From assembly GCA_020796225.1 (NCBI GenBank), contig CM036764.1, positions 24,484,233 to 24,548,232 of the forward strand: DNA of 64,000 nucleotides, read 5' to 3'. The translations under genes were made by a program, and so were the position numbers. How positions within the stretch are numbered: the stretch's first letter is position 1; each line of letters starts with the position of its first letter. Under the pieces are notes generated by a model. The model saw only the letters and a program-made list of their open reading frames with translations. It had not been told where the DNA came from and searched no databases. Origin of the DNA: Arion vulgaris. Its lineage: Eukaryota > Mollusca > Gastropoda > Stylommatophora > Arionidae. Below, one piece after another: positions 32,370 through 43,798 of this stretch.

Positions 32370-32511
32370 GCTTGCAAGTCGTTCAAGGATTCAGATGGAT
32401 GTGTGTCATTTTGTCCAAAGGATACAATCTATGATAAGATTCTAATGATGAATAAACCAAATCCAGATGTGAAGTATACGTTTGGCTCACTCTGTGTGAA
32501 AGAATGTCCAA
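32370..32511 (+). CDS. EGFR: EGFR/ErbB receptor, exon 6 (dimerisation arm)
   Basis: Acceptor TTTTATTACAG and donor GTAAGTAG. Phase 0 in, phase 1 out. The product 'ACKSFKDSDGCVSFCPK' and onward contains the beta-hairpin that in EGFR reaches across to the partner subunit. Between its two bounding cysteines it has exactly 28 residues counting both, the same as human EGFR Cys240-Cys267, and ends 'KYTFGSLCVKECP'. The tyrosine equivalent to Tyr246 is kept, but the Pro248 and Tyr251 equivalents are Lys and Met. At 142 nt the exon has, from memory, the same length as human exon 7. Confidence 0.97.
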
Positions 32512-32554
32512 GTAAGTAGTAGCTAAGTTACTAGTGTTTGAAATATATGAGTCA

Positions 32555-32885
32555 TTGACTTGACTTATTTCTCTCCACTCCTCGTGGAGCATGGGGCCCC
32601 TAAACAGTTGTTCGACACTTTTTTCAGTCTCTGGCTGTTCTCTTTATGGTCTCCCAGGATAGGGGAGCACTTTTCAGTTCCACAAGAAGACTTTGTCTCC
32701 AGGTCTGTTTAGGGTATCCTCTTTTCGCTTCCCTTGCGGGTTCCACTCAAGTGCTTGTCTAGTGACACTCGATTGTGTCTTCTGTAGGGTATGTCTGACC
32801 CATCGCCATTTTCTCATTTTAACTCTTTTTCTTCATGGGTTCCTGTCTGGTTCTTATACACAGGTCTGTGTTTGTAACTCTATAC
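32555..32885 (-). mobile_element. Probable LINE 3'-region fragment
   Basis: The style (minus-strand, C-rich phrases such as GGTTCCACTCAAGTGCTTGT and CTGACCCATCGCCATTTTCT) resembles LINE RT C-terminal coding read backwards ('WRWVRHTL..' near the end). Motifs are weak. Confidence 0.45.
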
Positions 32886-33084
32886 CATCTCAATCTGATA
32901 ACTGCATAATTCAATAAATCTCTTAATATCTGTATAGTTTGTGAAAGAAAGTAATTGACAAGAACATGTATTTTTCTTTATATAACCCAGTTTACACCGT
33001 TGTCGTTCACATAAGCAAATCAAATCATAGGATAAATGGCACCAATTTTGAAGTGCAAACATGTCATCATGAACACTAAGCGAG

Positions 33085-33545
33085 CATTATACAACACAAT
33101 CTTTCTCCCAACATTATGCTATCAGTACACCTGGATGCTGACATCAAACAATATCTAGTCATGACAGAGATGAAGTGTCTGCACAGAATGCTGGGAGTAT
33201 CAAGAAAAGACTGGTTTAGAAATGAAGATGCCATGGGGAAAAGGGATACAACATCAGTTCTGAACTTCAGGAAGAAACAACAAATTCAATGATTTGACCA
33301 CATAAGTAGACTACCAACAGACAGTGCGCTTCAAATAGCAAAGCTACTCCAATACAAAGCGAAAGACCGCCAACACAAAAGGTGGGACTCAGAAATAACA
33401 GCAGTGGTAAAAAAAAACACTATTTATGAAGCGCACACAAAAGCCTGAAACCCACTATTTATGAAGCGCACACAAAAGCCTGTTCTATAAATCTCTTCTT
33501 ATCCTGACGCTGTGAGGCAATACAGGATTAGAGAAAAGAAAGAAG
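33085..33545 (+). mobile_element. LINE RT C-terminus (family L3), best copy
   Basis: Decoded across one or two frameshifts: 'MTEMKCLHRMLGVSRKDWF', 'QIQWFDHISRLPTDSALQ' and 'IYEAHTKAC'. The 3' end is partly duplicated (GAAGCGCACACAAAAGCC at 33428 and 33463). Other copies: 35025-35385, 42300-42540, 57360-57660. Confidence 0.75.
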
Positions 33546-33689
33546 GAGAAGATCATTCACTTTCTGATGTCCATATTAATGATTTTGACAAAGGTATCAG
33601 TCAACACTACGCTACAGTTATTACTGTAAATGATTTTGTGAAATGAGACATGATGTCTTCACATTCTTCTCTCTTTGCTGTCATATGTT

Positions 33690-34100
33690 GAATAGGTATG
33701 CAGATAGGTTGTGTCAACTTGAAATCTGTGATTTAGATAGCATCTCAGTCTATTATGTCCTGTACATACAAAAAATGATGACCTTGTCCCATCTGGATAA
33801 CTAATGATATGCATAATTTTTTTTTTCACCTGGAGGGTCTTGTTCTCACTTTGATCTAAGCGTGGCTTTGGTAGTTTTTTGAAGCCACCTGATGTGCTGT
33901 CCCTAGGCCCTATATAGTTTTGTTAACTTTTGTGTGTTGGACAGATCTGCAGCAGGTGTTAAGTTGTCATAGAGCTGATACCAGTGGCGCACAGATCTGT
34001 TGTGTCAATCCTGTATCTGTGGTATAGATAGTTTTTCTTTTTGTTCTGTTTGATACAGAGCCAGAAAATAATGATCTGATCCCATCTGGATAACTTATGA
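33690..34100 (-). mobile_element. LINE RNase H tail (L5-like), decayed
   Basis: Contains two diverged copies of a segment (GATGACCTTGTCCCATCTGG at 33778; ATGATCTGATCCCATCTGG at 34070) similar to 24660-24700 in the L5 tail. Confidence 0.55.
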
Positions 34101-34257
34101 TACACTTAATCTTTTAACATTTTACATGAATACTCTCATTCTACTTTGATAGTTGTTTTTGCCACCTAATGTGTGGTTCCTGTGTAGTTTTTTTTAATTG
34201 CTACACTTTCTTTTGCAAGTTTATCTAGTTTCATTTCCTGTAGTATTTTAACACGCT

Positions 34258-34515
34258 GTCTTCTTCTTCTTCACGTTCGTTTCTTACTACGAATTTTAAT
34301 CACTCTTTGTGATATGTTTGATCTTTGCCAAGAACATGTATACGTTGCACATTGGTTTGGTTGGCCCCTAAACGTATATATTTCTACACGTTTAGGACAT
34401 GTGCATCCGATTTCAGCCAAACCTCCTTAATCGCCTCTTACGGCATGTGTGGCAGGTAACAGTGATTCTATTCTTTACACCCCAAATTTGGGCCCCAGTA
34501 ACCACTCGGGCGAAC
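34258..34515 (+). mobile_element. Element G-prime copy
   Basis: Nearly full-length match to 2695-2905, continuing to AGTAACCACTCGGGCGAAC. Confidence 0.8.
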
Positions 34516-34775
34516 ACGTCAATATCTACGGCATTTACACCCTTTCTATAACACTGAATCAACTGTAGGAGTAAGTCTCTCAGCGCAAATAGACCCCTGT
34601 TGTTTTAGCTTCTGACTTTTATTGCTGATATGCTATTTATGATACATTGAAATGTTGTATGATTCTGCATTGGCAAGTGTGTAGTTTATATATGTCATTT
34701 CTAATGGTCCAGTAAAAACTGTGCTATGTCAAATCTCCAATTAGCATCACTAAATGAACATATTTATTTCTGCAG

Positions 34776-34880
34776 ACTTCCTTCTTCAAGATGGCAGTTC
34801 ATGTGTCCGCCAGTGTGCAGAAGGCAGACATTCAGTTGATCAGAGAATATGCAGACCTTGCAATGGACCATGTCCAAAAG
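34776..34880 (+). CDS. EGFR: EGFR/ErbB receptor, exon 7 (end of domain II)
   Basis: Acceptor TTTATTTCTGCAG and donor GTATGTCA. Phase 1 at both ends (A+AC = Asn). The product 'NFLLQDGSSCVRQCAEGRHS', then 'RICRPCNGPCPK', aligns with the ErbB 'NY...D.GSCVR.C' and 'C..C.GPC.K' end of domain II. Cysteine spacing is normal. The intron that follows is by far the largest in the window (10,920 bp). Confidence 0.96.
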
Positions 34881-35024
34881 GTATGTCATTTAGTACATCA
34901 TTTATTTTCTTTAACATATTTAGCTTTTCTTTCTATACTACAAGCTGTTAAGATTCTGTCCACAAGCACAGCTCTCAAGTGCTTACCTTTTTTTTTTAAT
35001 CGTTATTATTCCATACAATTATCA

Positions 35025-35385
35025 GTGTCTCCGCAGAAGGCTAGTGTCTATGCAGAATGCTGGGAGTTTCAAGAAGAGACCAGTTTTAAAATGAAGACAT
35101 CAAGAAAAAGTGGGTACCACATCAGTACTGAACTTCATCAAGAAACAAATTAAATGGTGGACAACATAAGCAGATTACCAACAGACAGTGCACCTCAAAG
35201 AGCAATGCTACTTTGATACAGTGGATACAAAACAAAAGGCTGTCCATGCAAAAGGTGGCCATCAGAAGTAATAGACGCTGTGAAAAACACTATTGATGAA
35301 GTGCACACAAAAGCATGTTCTCTAAATCTTTTCTTATCCTGACTCTGTGAGGCAAAACCGAATTAGAGAAAATAAGAAAGAAAGC
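35025..35385 (+). mobile_element. LINE RT C-terminus (family L3)
   Basis: Collinear with 33160-33545: GCAGAATGCTGGGAGTTTCA, CAACAGACAGTGCACCTC and GATGAAGTGCACACAAAAGC. Frame shifts are present. Confidence 0.7.
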
Positions 35386-35794
35386 CAGATTATTAATTTT
35401 CTGTCTTATTAATAAATTAGTTTTCATTTATTTTTTGCATATAATATTTTTACTTTTCTTTTGGCTGTTATTTTAATTTCTTTGCATTTGACAAAACAAT
35501 TTGATCTAGTGGCTTTGAGGGTATTAGCTTGATACAGGATTAATTTGATTATATATGTAATTGTGTTCCAGATTTCTGTGTAAAAATACCAAGATGGAAT
35601 ATATGGACATATTAATGTTTCTAACATATTTCAAATTAATGTTGACTCATATTTTACCTGTTACTTTGGATTACTGTTGGTGTGATAAAAGAAATTTGTT
35701 ATTAACATTGAAAAGAGGCAATAGTGTTATTCTGACATACTGTGAGATCAAGAGCTGGAACACTTCATAACAACTGGCAAATTTGATAACAGAA

Positions 35795-36470
35795 TGAGAG
35801 TGCAGTCATGTTTGCATCGATTGTTGGGGAGTTTATGATGGAAAAGGGGGAAGTACTTTGGTCTCGTGGAGACCTACTGTTGGATGAGGACACTAAAATA
35901 GATGTTGAATCACTACACAGATTTAGAGAGTTTGCATGCGGGTGTTTACGGTAATGAGAGAGCGGACAAGCTTGCATCAACAGCTTTGATTGTTGGCGAG
36001 TTAAAGATGGATAAGGGGGATATTCTTCAGTCTCTTTGCGACTGTCTGTTGGATGAGGACACTAAAATCGATGTTGAATCGATCAAGCGATTTAGGCAGT
36101 TTGGAGTTACCAGTTGTACAAGTTGATCTGGACGCCTGAGAGGCAGAGTGAGAGTTGTATTTAATCAGCGAGCCACAGGAACCATCAGTATGCATACTCT
36201 TCGATACCTGTTGAGGGAGACTGAGCACCTATGGGGCTGCCTTTAGTGCAATGACGTCAGTTTAGTAACCAATAATCAGAGAGTTTGATATTACATATTG
36301 TGCAAGTAGTGCTGGTTGCTTGAAGGGCAGAGAGAGAAGTGTGCTAACTAGCAAGTCACAGAAACCATCAGTATGCATACCCTTCTAAATCTATTGGGGG
36401 AGATTTGAGTACCTATGGATCTGCCCGGAGTGCTGTGACATCAGTTCAATAACAAATAACATAATTGATA
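35795..36470 (+). mobile_element. LINE RNase H tail, locally repeated
   Basis: A segment 'YGNERADKLAS' (RNase H GNE.AD motif) followed by 'KMDKGDIL...LLDEDTKID' is present at 35930-36130, with a diverged copy of the downstream part at 35805-35915. The 'NQ.A..T..MHTL' and 'CPEC' tail follows at 36160-36260 and again at 36335-36450. A further copy is at 38005-38340. Not a host gene. Confidence 0.8.
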
Positions 36471-36835
36471 ACAGAAAATACTGGATAGCGGTGAGAAATT
36501 ACTGGACATGGCATGGAAAAGTTACATTTTGGGGTTTTTATATATCACTAGAGACATTAATTTATAGAATTCAATTAACTAATAAGCCAACCGTCATGAC
36601 ACATGATGATGAAGATTCTGTATTAATTGACTTGATGAATACTTATTCCTGATTCAGTTACAATTAATGTTCTCTTTCTTTTATAATATTTTATAAATTA
36701 TGTATGTTTTTATATCTTTTCAATTAATCATTTATTGTCATATTATATTTGTACTGATACACCCACATTTGTTTTATATTGATCACATACATTTTATCTT
36801 GGTTACTTTTTAATCTGTTTTTTTTTCTTATATAT

Positions 36836-37090
36836 CTTCAAACGATTCATATCGACCACTTATTAACCACTCTGTGGGATTTGTATGTGATCTCAGCCTA
36901 AGAGCGATTGTATGTTGTGCTAGTTATGCACCTACAAGCAAGCCAGCACATCCAATTTCTGCGCTGCTTTTTATTTACTAGTGTAGCTTTCCTAGGGCCT
37001 ACATCAGTCACCTCTTACGACATGCATTGTAGGTCGCAGTTGTACTATTATTTACTTCCCTTGTGGGCCCGGCACCACACAGGCAGAATA
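36836..37090 (+). mobile_element. Element G copy
   Basis: Collinear with 9475-9735: TTCATATCGACCACTTATTA, TTTGTATGTGATCTCAGCC and CACCTCTTACGACATGC. Confidence 0.75.
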
Positions 37091-37099
37091 TATTTCTAA

Positions 37100-37480
37100 T
37101 TCTGTCATCTTTTGCACATTCTATGAGCATTTAGTTTTACAATTTTTGTTGAAACTTGCGTGTGATATTTTACATTATATTTGTGTTGTATTACATAAAC
37201 TTGTTTTCTAGTCTGTTGCAGATAACCTTTTATCAGTTTATATATTCAAATGTTTTACATTAGTGATGTATTGCACACGTTTTTTCTGTTATCTTTAGCA
37301 CATATTTTCACTTTATTCATGTTCTGGTGTTCATGTGCAATATTTATAGTAAAACAAAAGGATGCTCAGCATTCAGTGTATGCTCTCAAAGCAGTAATTA
37401 TTTAATAGCAAATCAAATGCCAGACAAGAATATGAAGCTCTCTGAAAACATATACACCAAACAACAGAAAAAAAAAAAAA
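37100..37480. other. No recognisable feature
   Basis: AT-rich intron sequence ending in a poly-A run at about 37467-37484. Confidence 0.4.
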
Positions 37481-37524
37481 AAAAGACAACCTGGAATCGA
37501 TCACTAGTATCTAATTGTGGTAGC

Positions 37525-37735
37525 AGTCCGTCTGCCCAGCGTGTTCATAGCGCATTGAACTACGGGTGACTATCCCTCTGTGTGTGCGGGTTCAATTCCG
37601 CGGGATGGCAGAAAAAGCCACAGATTCCCCAGATTTACGGTGTTCGTGGCACCGAACCGAAGGGTTACGATGTCCATGGCACTGAGCCGAAGAGCTGAAA
37701 AGCTCAAGTGCTTCTGGATCGGAAAAAAATTAAAA
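37525..37735 (+). mobile_element. SINE S5 copy
   Basis: CCGTCTGCCCAGCGTGTTC, GGGTTCAATTCCGCGGG and GCTCAAGTGCTTCTGGATCG match 16590-16805. Confidence 0.85.
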
Positions 37736-38004
37736 ATTATGGTAGCACCTTGCCAGAAAAAAGCAAAAAGCATATACTGGCTAATGTGGAAGAGGGTCAC
37801 TGTTTTATTCTGTCTCACCTGTTTCTTGTTCTCTGTTGTTTGGATGTATATCACTGATATATATCATGACTAGAGACTGAGTGTTGTGGATGTTAGATTT
37901 ACATATATTAGCAGCATACTTTCTCAAGATGTCATCATTGATGATAAAGTAAACACTAGGATCTCTGAAAGCAGCAGAACATTTAACAGACTATACATCA
38001 ATAT

Positions 38005-38340
38005 CTGACATGTGAGAGCAGACAGGCTTGCATCGAAAGTTGAGGAGTTTAGAGTAGATAAGAGAGGGAGGGGGGTTGCTCTTCTGTCTCTTGATGACCT
38101 ACTGCTGCATGAGAACACTAAAATTGATGTTGAATCATTCCATTGATTTAAGGAGTTTGGAATTTCACGTTGTACAAGGAGAGCTGGATGCCTAAGGGGC
38201 AGAGAGATGAATGTGTTTAACCAGCAAGCCACAGGAACCATCAGTATGCATAGCCTTCAACATCAGTTGGGGGAGACTAACCAGCTATGGGTCTGCCCAG
38301 AGCGCTATGATGTTAGCTCAGTAACCAATAACCAATCTGT
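38005..38340 (+). mobile_element. LINE RNase H tail
   Basis: GAGAGCAGACAGGCTTGCAT (ERADRLAS), CACTAAAATTGATGTTGAATC and CAGCAAGCCACAGGAACCAT are collinear with 35955-36260. Confidence 0.75.
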
Positions 38341-38344
38341 CACA

Positions 38345-39340
38345 GAAGTAGCATTAGTTTACTGACAAAGCTGAAGGTGTACAGAACTGCTGTGCTTTCA
38401 AGATTGATGTATTCATATGAAACATTGACAGTGTATCATTAACATGCCAAGAAAGTAAGCCACTTCTGCACACTCTATCTAAGAAAATGGATAAACATCA
38501 GATGTCAAGATAGTATCCCTAGTATTAATATGATCTTGATGCAGTCACAGACCCACTAAACAAGTCATGTAGCTCACATGCCAGACCATTGACTTCATAA
38601 AAGCATTTTTCTATTTGATGAGCTGCAGCATTTCTAATGAGCATTTGTATGGGCGTCACTATACAAAGCAATACAATATCTTCATCTAAACTTGTATACA
38701 CAGGCGCATCATTGAACTGTGCTGCATTAAAGTGTATATGGAAGGAAGTGTTAACATAAGTTTTGATACTTTAAGACATTATTTGTTCTTCCAATGCTCA
38801 CACATAATATAATAATAATTATGTTTTATTTTTCTTCCCCCATCACTCTCCCCTTCTAAATATATTACTACTACAAATCCACTTTTATTTTCAAAACCTC
38901 CCTACATACCTAAATATTCTTACAAATTTTAAATTGGTTAATGGTATATGATTGTACCAACAACACAAAATTTGCTAAATTGTAACTGACACTTGGGAGT
39001 TTAGACTGCCAAGCTAATGGTTATCTGTATGCTAATAATATCCATGAGTACCAAGATTGTACTTTAGTACAGGGTAACCTACAAATTATCGCAGCAACAT
39101 TTCATGGGTAAGTAAAGTTGAGCGGCCGGGAAGCCTTTTTGTCTCTTTTTTTTTTTGCAAATGAACTTCTCTCTTTCTTTCATGCACTCTCACCTATCAC
39201 ACATACACACACAGAGAGATGTAAAAATATATATTAATTCCTAAATAATAATTTTAAAATCGCAAATATATTAATTTAAATTCATGAGCTGCAGTAATTC
39301 TATCTCTATACTTTTGTAGTAAAAGATGAAGCCACAGTCT
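38345..39340. other. No clear feature
   Basis: AT-rich intron. 38380-38480 has a weak LINE look (GTACAGAACTGCTGTGCTTT) but no firm motif. Confidence 0.35.
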
Positions 39341-39354
39341 GTACATGTTTATAA

Positions 39355-39672
39355 GTCTATTTCTTACGTTCATTCAACATGCTGCAGTCTTCCCTTATAT
39401 TTATAGTCTATTTCTTACGTTCATTCAACATGCTGCAATCTTCCCTTATATCGATAGTCTATTTCTTTTGTTCATTCAACATGCTGCAATCTTCCCTTAT
39501 ATCGATAGTCTATTTCTTTCGTTCATTCAACATGCTGCAATCTTCCCTTATATCGATAGTCTATTTCTTTCGTTCATTCAACATGCTGCAATCTTCCCTT
39601 ATATCGATAGTCTATTTCTTTCGTTCATTCAACATGCTGCAATCTTCCCTTATATCGATAGTCTATTTCTTA
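39355..39672. repeat. 51-bp minisatellite, about 6 copies
   Basis: GTCTATTTCTTTCGTTCATT through CCCTTATATCGATA, strict 51-bp period. 51 is a multiple of 3, so two overlapping artefact ORFs arise (17-residue repeats such as 'SLFLSFIQHAAIFPYID'). Confidence 0.96.
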
Positions 39673-40106
39673 GAAACATACACACAAACACCCACCCAAA
39701 AAAATACATTTATTAAATAAAAACAAAAGCTCTATAGTAAAAAATTCCTGGCCGCTTGTCTGATGCATTAAAGAGAAATAGTTTGGATGGCATTTTTTCT
39801 CACCTAAACATGGGCACAGCTCGACATGCCGTGTGTGCATGTTATTGGAATGATGTTATATTGTGATCTTCATGTGTCTTGAAACTTGTCTGATGTTTTT
39901 AATCATGCACGTTTTTTTTATATTTGTTTATTGTCATATCATGTCTTGTTAACCCTCAGGTCTTTTATCTTGTTGCTAATTTTCAATCTTTGTTTTTTAT
40001 TCTGTAACTCATTGTAAAACTGCAGAACATTTTGATTGCATATTACAGCATGTTGAGTGCAAAGTATGTCAGAAAGCATTAGTTGCAGTTTTTATGAACT
40101 TTTTTC

Positions 40107-40246
40107 AATTATAATTATATAACTAGATCCTTTGCATTTTCAGAGTTTTGCTAACTTGGTCAGAATCGAAAATGAGATTATAATTATATAACTAGATCCT
40201 TTGCATTTTCAGAGTTTTGCTAACTTGGTCAGAATCGAAAATGAGA
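40107..40246. repeat. ~70-bp perfect tandem duplication
   Basis: TTATAATTATATAACTAGAT through CAGAATCGAAAATGAGA occurs twice in a row with no visible change, so it is recent. Confidence 0.95.
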
Positions 40247-40317
40247 AATAACAACTAGACTAGTACATAGACTGTAGCCAGAATCAAAATTCTGCAGTAA
40301 AATATTTTGCAGAAACA

Positions 40318-40440
40318 AATAATGGCGAAACATGTAAAAACAATTTACTGTAGTTTTATAAAGTACGAAAACAATATACAGCGACTTTTTGACCAAAAGA
40401 CCTGTATCCAGCAAAGGATATAACAGAAGTGAAGAAATTC
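40318..40440 (+). repeat. Element B copy, diverged
   Basis: TTTACTGTAGTTTTATAAAG and ACCAAAAGACCTGTATCC match the B consensus. Confidence 0.65.
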
Positions 40441-40444
40441 AGAC

Positions 40445-41275
40445 TTATTTGACATCAGACGTAACATATACAATCAGACAATAAATCCCTAGCAACACTA
40501 AAATGAAAATGTGCGACTAAAAACGAAATAAATACAGCACATTCAATATTCTGGAAGAATACTTCTTCTTGCGTTCACACGCTATGAATTCAGACGTAGT
40601 CACTGCACCCAATGTGGTGTTTCTTACTGACTTTTGTGTGAAGGCATGCTGTCCTTTCTATCAGTGTTCCTCATCATACAAGTGTGCCTTCTTCGACTTC
40701 AGAGGCTGGAAGAATACTGAATCAGATATAACATTTTATGAAATTAAAATTTGAAAACATGTTATTAATAGAATAATTCTGCTGCATGACATTAACTGAA
40801 TAGGAAACACATCTGCTTTGGAATATGATACAAAAATAGGAAAAACAAATTCTTGTTAATTTCAATCAGCCTAAGTATACGGGAAAACCAACAAATGTAG
40901 TAATCTCTATGCTAAGTGCTACTATCCAGTATATGGAAATAATTTCATCATTCTTTTTTGTTCAGAAAGGCAACTAAAAGGCAAGATTGCAAACCCGTTA
41001 TCCTAGTAATAGATAAAGCTACAATAACTGGTAACTGTCACAAGGGACATTAATAGTACAAACAGAACTATATCGAGTAGTATGAGCATAAGTTCTTACA
41101 GAAACACAATTGTGGACACTTTTGTCACTATTTAGGCAGAGGATTAAAAGTCACTTGCATCAACTGTCTACACTAAGTTACGCAGTTTGAGGCATACATC
41201 TTTTTAAAAATTAATCACGCCAGTATTTGAACCACATTCTCAATGACAATAAAAAGAGAAGATATCAAACAGTTT
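40445..41275. other. No recognisable feature
   Basis: AT-rich intron sequence. Confidence 0.4.
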
Positions 41276-41276
41276 T

Positions 41277-41455
41277 CTTCTTCCACGAACCTTCCATATT
41301 GATCACTTATTAAACCACTCTTTGTGGTTTGTATGTGATCTGAGCCTAAGAGTGAGTATACGTTGTGCCAAGTTATGCGCCTATGATGACTAGGCCAACA
41401 CATCCGATTTAGTGCCAGCATTTTATTTACTAGGGTAGTTTTCCCTAAATATCTC
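41277..41455 (+). mobile_element. Element G copy, 3'-truncated
   Basis: CTTCCATATTGATCACTTAT, GTATGTGATCTGAGCC and TGACTAGGCCAACACATCCG match G. Confidence 0.7.
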
Positions 41456-41639
41456 AAAGTTTGACATTATTTATCAAAATATTCAATAACACAAATGGTA
41501 AGAATTACTGTGGTTCCTGACAGTATAGAGAAACATGATCACTTGTGCCAATAAATGTGACAATATAAATTAACTTCACGAGAAATTGGTGATTTTAATT
41601 AATATTAAATTATCATATTATTCATCTTCAATAGATAAA

Positions 41640-41890
41640 TAGTCTAAAGCCGAAGATTGACTTCATTGCACCGAGTTTTACCCCATATGGCTAGTCCCTC
41701 TCTGTAGAAATTGCATGCCATCTGCCGAGAGTATTCCACAACGCTCTAGCTCCATAGCTCCTGTAACAATCCTAGAAGACTATGGGAAAAACTGCACTCG
41801 TGAACAGAACGGTGGGGTCTGGATTCAAACCTGTGGCCTTTAGAATGCAAGGCAGAGCTTAACCACTTAGCTACAGAGACCCCCAAATTA
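41640..41890 (-). mobile_element. SINE S4, near full length
   Basis: On the minus strand: GGGGGTCTCTGTAGCTAAGT (tRNA-like start, A box), then GGTTTGAATCC (B box), and the body ends CAATGAAGTCAATCTTCGGC. Confidence 0.8.
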
Positions 41891-41999
41891 CCGTCAATCG
41901 ATAAAGAATGAACATACACAAATTTGGAGTTTTACTCAGTACTTTCTTCTAAATACAAACTATTTCTCTTTGCATGATCTTTTTACAGAAGTAACAGGG

Positions 42000-42265
42000 A
42001 GAGCCGCGGTAGCGTAGTTGTTAGTGAACTCGCTCCTCAAGGTTGGTGGTCTGGGTTCAACTCCGCAGTGTGCGTGAAATTTTTCCAGACCGGACGGCTC
42101 TCAGGTCGACCCAGCCTCAAGTGGGTACCAGACATGCTCTGGGAAAGTAAAGGCGGCCGGCGTGATGCTGACCACATCACCCATCGTGTGCCGACGGTCA
42201 ATGAAAAATACGGGCCTAACACTGTATTGCCCTATATACCACGAGGTATGAAAGGGTTATAAAAA
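42000..42265 (+). mobile_element. SINE S3, best copy
   Basis: Nearly identical by eye to 11235-11490. Includes GTAGCGTAGTTGTTAGTGAA, GGGTTCAACTCCG, AGGTCGACCCAGCCTCAAG and ACACTGTATTGCCCTATATA, then an A-rich tail. Confidence 0.88.
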
Positions 42266-42339
42266 AAAATATATATAAACAGGAGTTGTACGGTTTAATG
42301 TCTACTCTAGTTCCAGAGAATCAGCACAGAATAAAACTA

Positions 42340-42545
42340 GAAAGAAGATTACAATGTTTTTTTAAATCATTCTCAAAAGAACAATTGACCGACAAAGCAA
42401 AAGGCTGTCCACGCAAAAGGTAGACCTCAGAAATAACAGGCAGGGATAAACACTATTTATGAAGCAAAACCCTGTTCTAGAAGTCTCTTCTTTTTCCTAA
42501 TGATGTGAGGCAAAACAGAATTAGAGAAAAAAAGAAAGAATTGAA
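42340..42545 (+). mobile_element. LINE 3'-end fragment (family L3)
   Basis: AAAGGCTGTCCACGCAAAAG, AACACTATTTATGAAGC and GATGTGAGGCAAAACAGAAT. Confidence 0.65.
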
Positions 42546-42689
42546 CTCAACTGAACTGTATCTATATTTTTTGCAATTAGGGCAGATAGAAGTTAGCCAA
42601 ATTTATTATCTACAGAGTGTTGAGCTGAGACTAAGATTTTGTTAAGGTTATACTATACTTCCATGTCGTGAAAAACTTTGTGATTTTAT

Positions 42690-42800
42690 TTGCATCTTGA
42701 AATGTTTGTGTAACAGTGTGAATGTTAACATGGATGTTTGTGTAACTATATGAATGTTAACATGGATGTTTGTGTGAATGTTAACATCGACATGTGTGCG
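42690..42800. repeat. Short tandem repeat
   Basis: GTGTGAATGTTAACATGGAT-type units occur three times, with one unit carrying an extra ~12 bp. Confidence 0.8.
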
Positions 42801-42849
42801 CTTCTGTAGATGTAGACAATATGAAACAAGAATATTTCCAGTATTTGTT

Positions 42850-43490
42850 TCAATAATAAATATTCTCTTAATTTAAAAATACAGTGAACCACCTGCATAT
42901 TCTTTTCTTGACTTTCTAAATTCAAGTTCTATATTATATGATACAATATTTTGCATTGCTAATTTTGTGTTGTATTTTCAGTGTATGGACCAGCATGTCT
43001 GTGAACTACAATTTACTATTATTTTGCAGATAAATTTCTAGTTTTCTCTTTTAATAAATTTGATTGCTTGAAAGTCAATTTTCAGTTAGTGACCACTGGA
43101 AAAATAACAATCATTCATATGAAGTATTTCAAATGCGATATACACATGCATGCATGATTGTCACCATGATGATATTGCACCTAACAGAATATCTTAATCT
43201 TGGAACCATAAGATGTCAAAGAGGACATTGTTATTATCAATGAAAGAGAGGTCACACTAACAATAAAACTTTATATTGACTTCTTGCTTTGAAAATCCTG
43301 GGTTAGATTAATCCTTGAATTTAGTAAAAGGCATTCATTGTGACTGCTGGTAGAGAGGATGATCAAGTGTCTAGCCATATTAAAAATGGACAATAAGCAT
43401 GAAGATCATATGTACACGATATTAGCATTAAAAACCAACTTTGTCGGCTCATAAAATCGATAAGATTTTTCCTGAAGTCGCTGTCAGTGC
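42850..43490. other. No recognisable feature
   Basis: AT-rich intron sequence. Confidence 0.4.
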
Positions 43491-43499
43491 AAGCTACTT

Positions 43500-43665
43500 A
43501 ATATATTAAAATCAGTCAACATTTTCTGCAAAAATGATGAGATGTCATTATGGACACTCGTCGACTATTAATTTTGTGCACTGCTGCTAAGAACTTCTTG
43601 AATAACATAGAGATCAGAGCTTAAATGGTTATTTGCTGTAGTGCAATCATAAGGGTACAGATATC
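43500..43665 (+). mobile_element. SINE S2, degenerate 3' part
   Basis: GGACACTCGTCGACTATTAA, TTGTGCACTGCTGCTAAGAA and AACATAGAGATCAGAGC follow the S2 3' end. Confidence 0.5.
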
Positions 43666-43798
43666 AATATGAAATTTGCCAATTATAATATCAATATTTT
43701 GTTTTTGAATTTAATTACGGATATTCACTAATATAGATAATTATTTTATCCAAGTTATTTTACTTCATAAATTGTTTCAAATATTATTTATACTTGTA

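Noticed and set aside
39345..39720. Two overlapping ORFs with 17-residue hydrophobic repeats
   Set aside because: A 51-bp minisatellite gives open frames by period alone.
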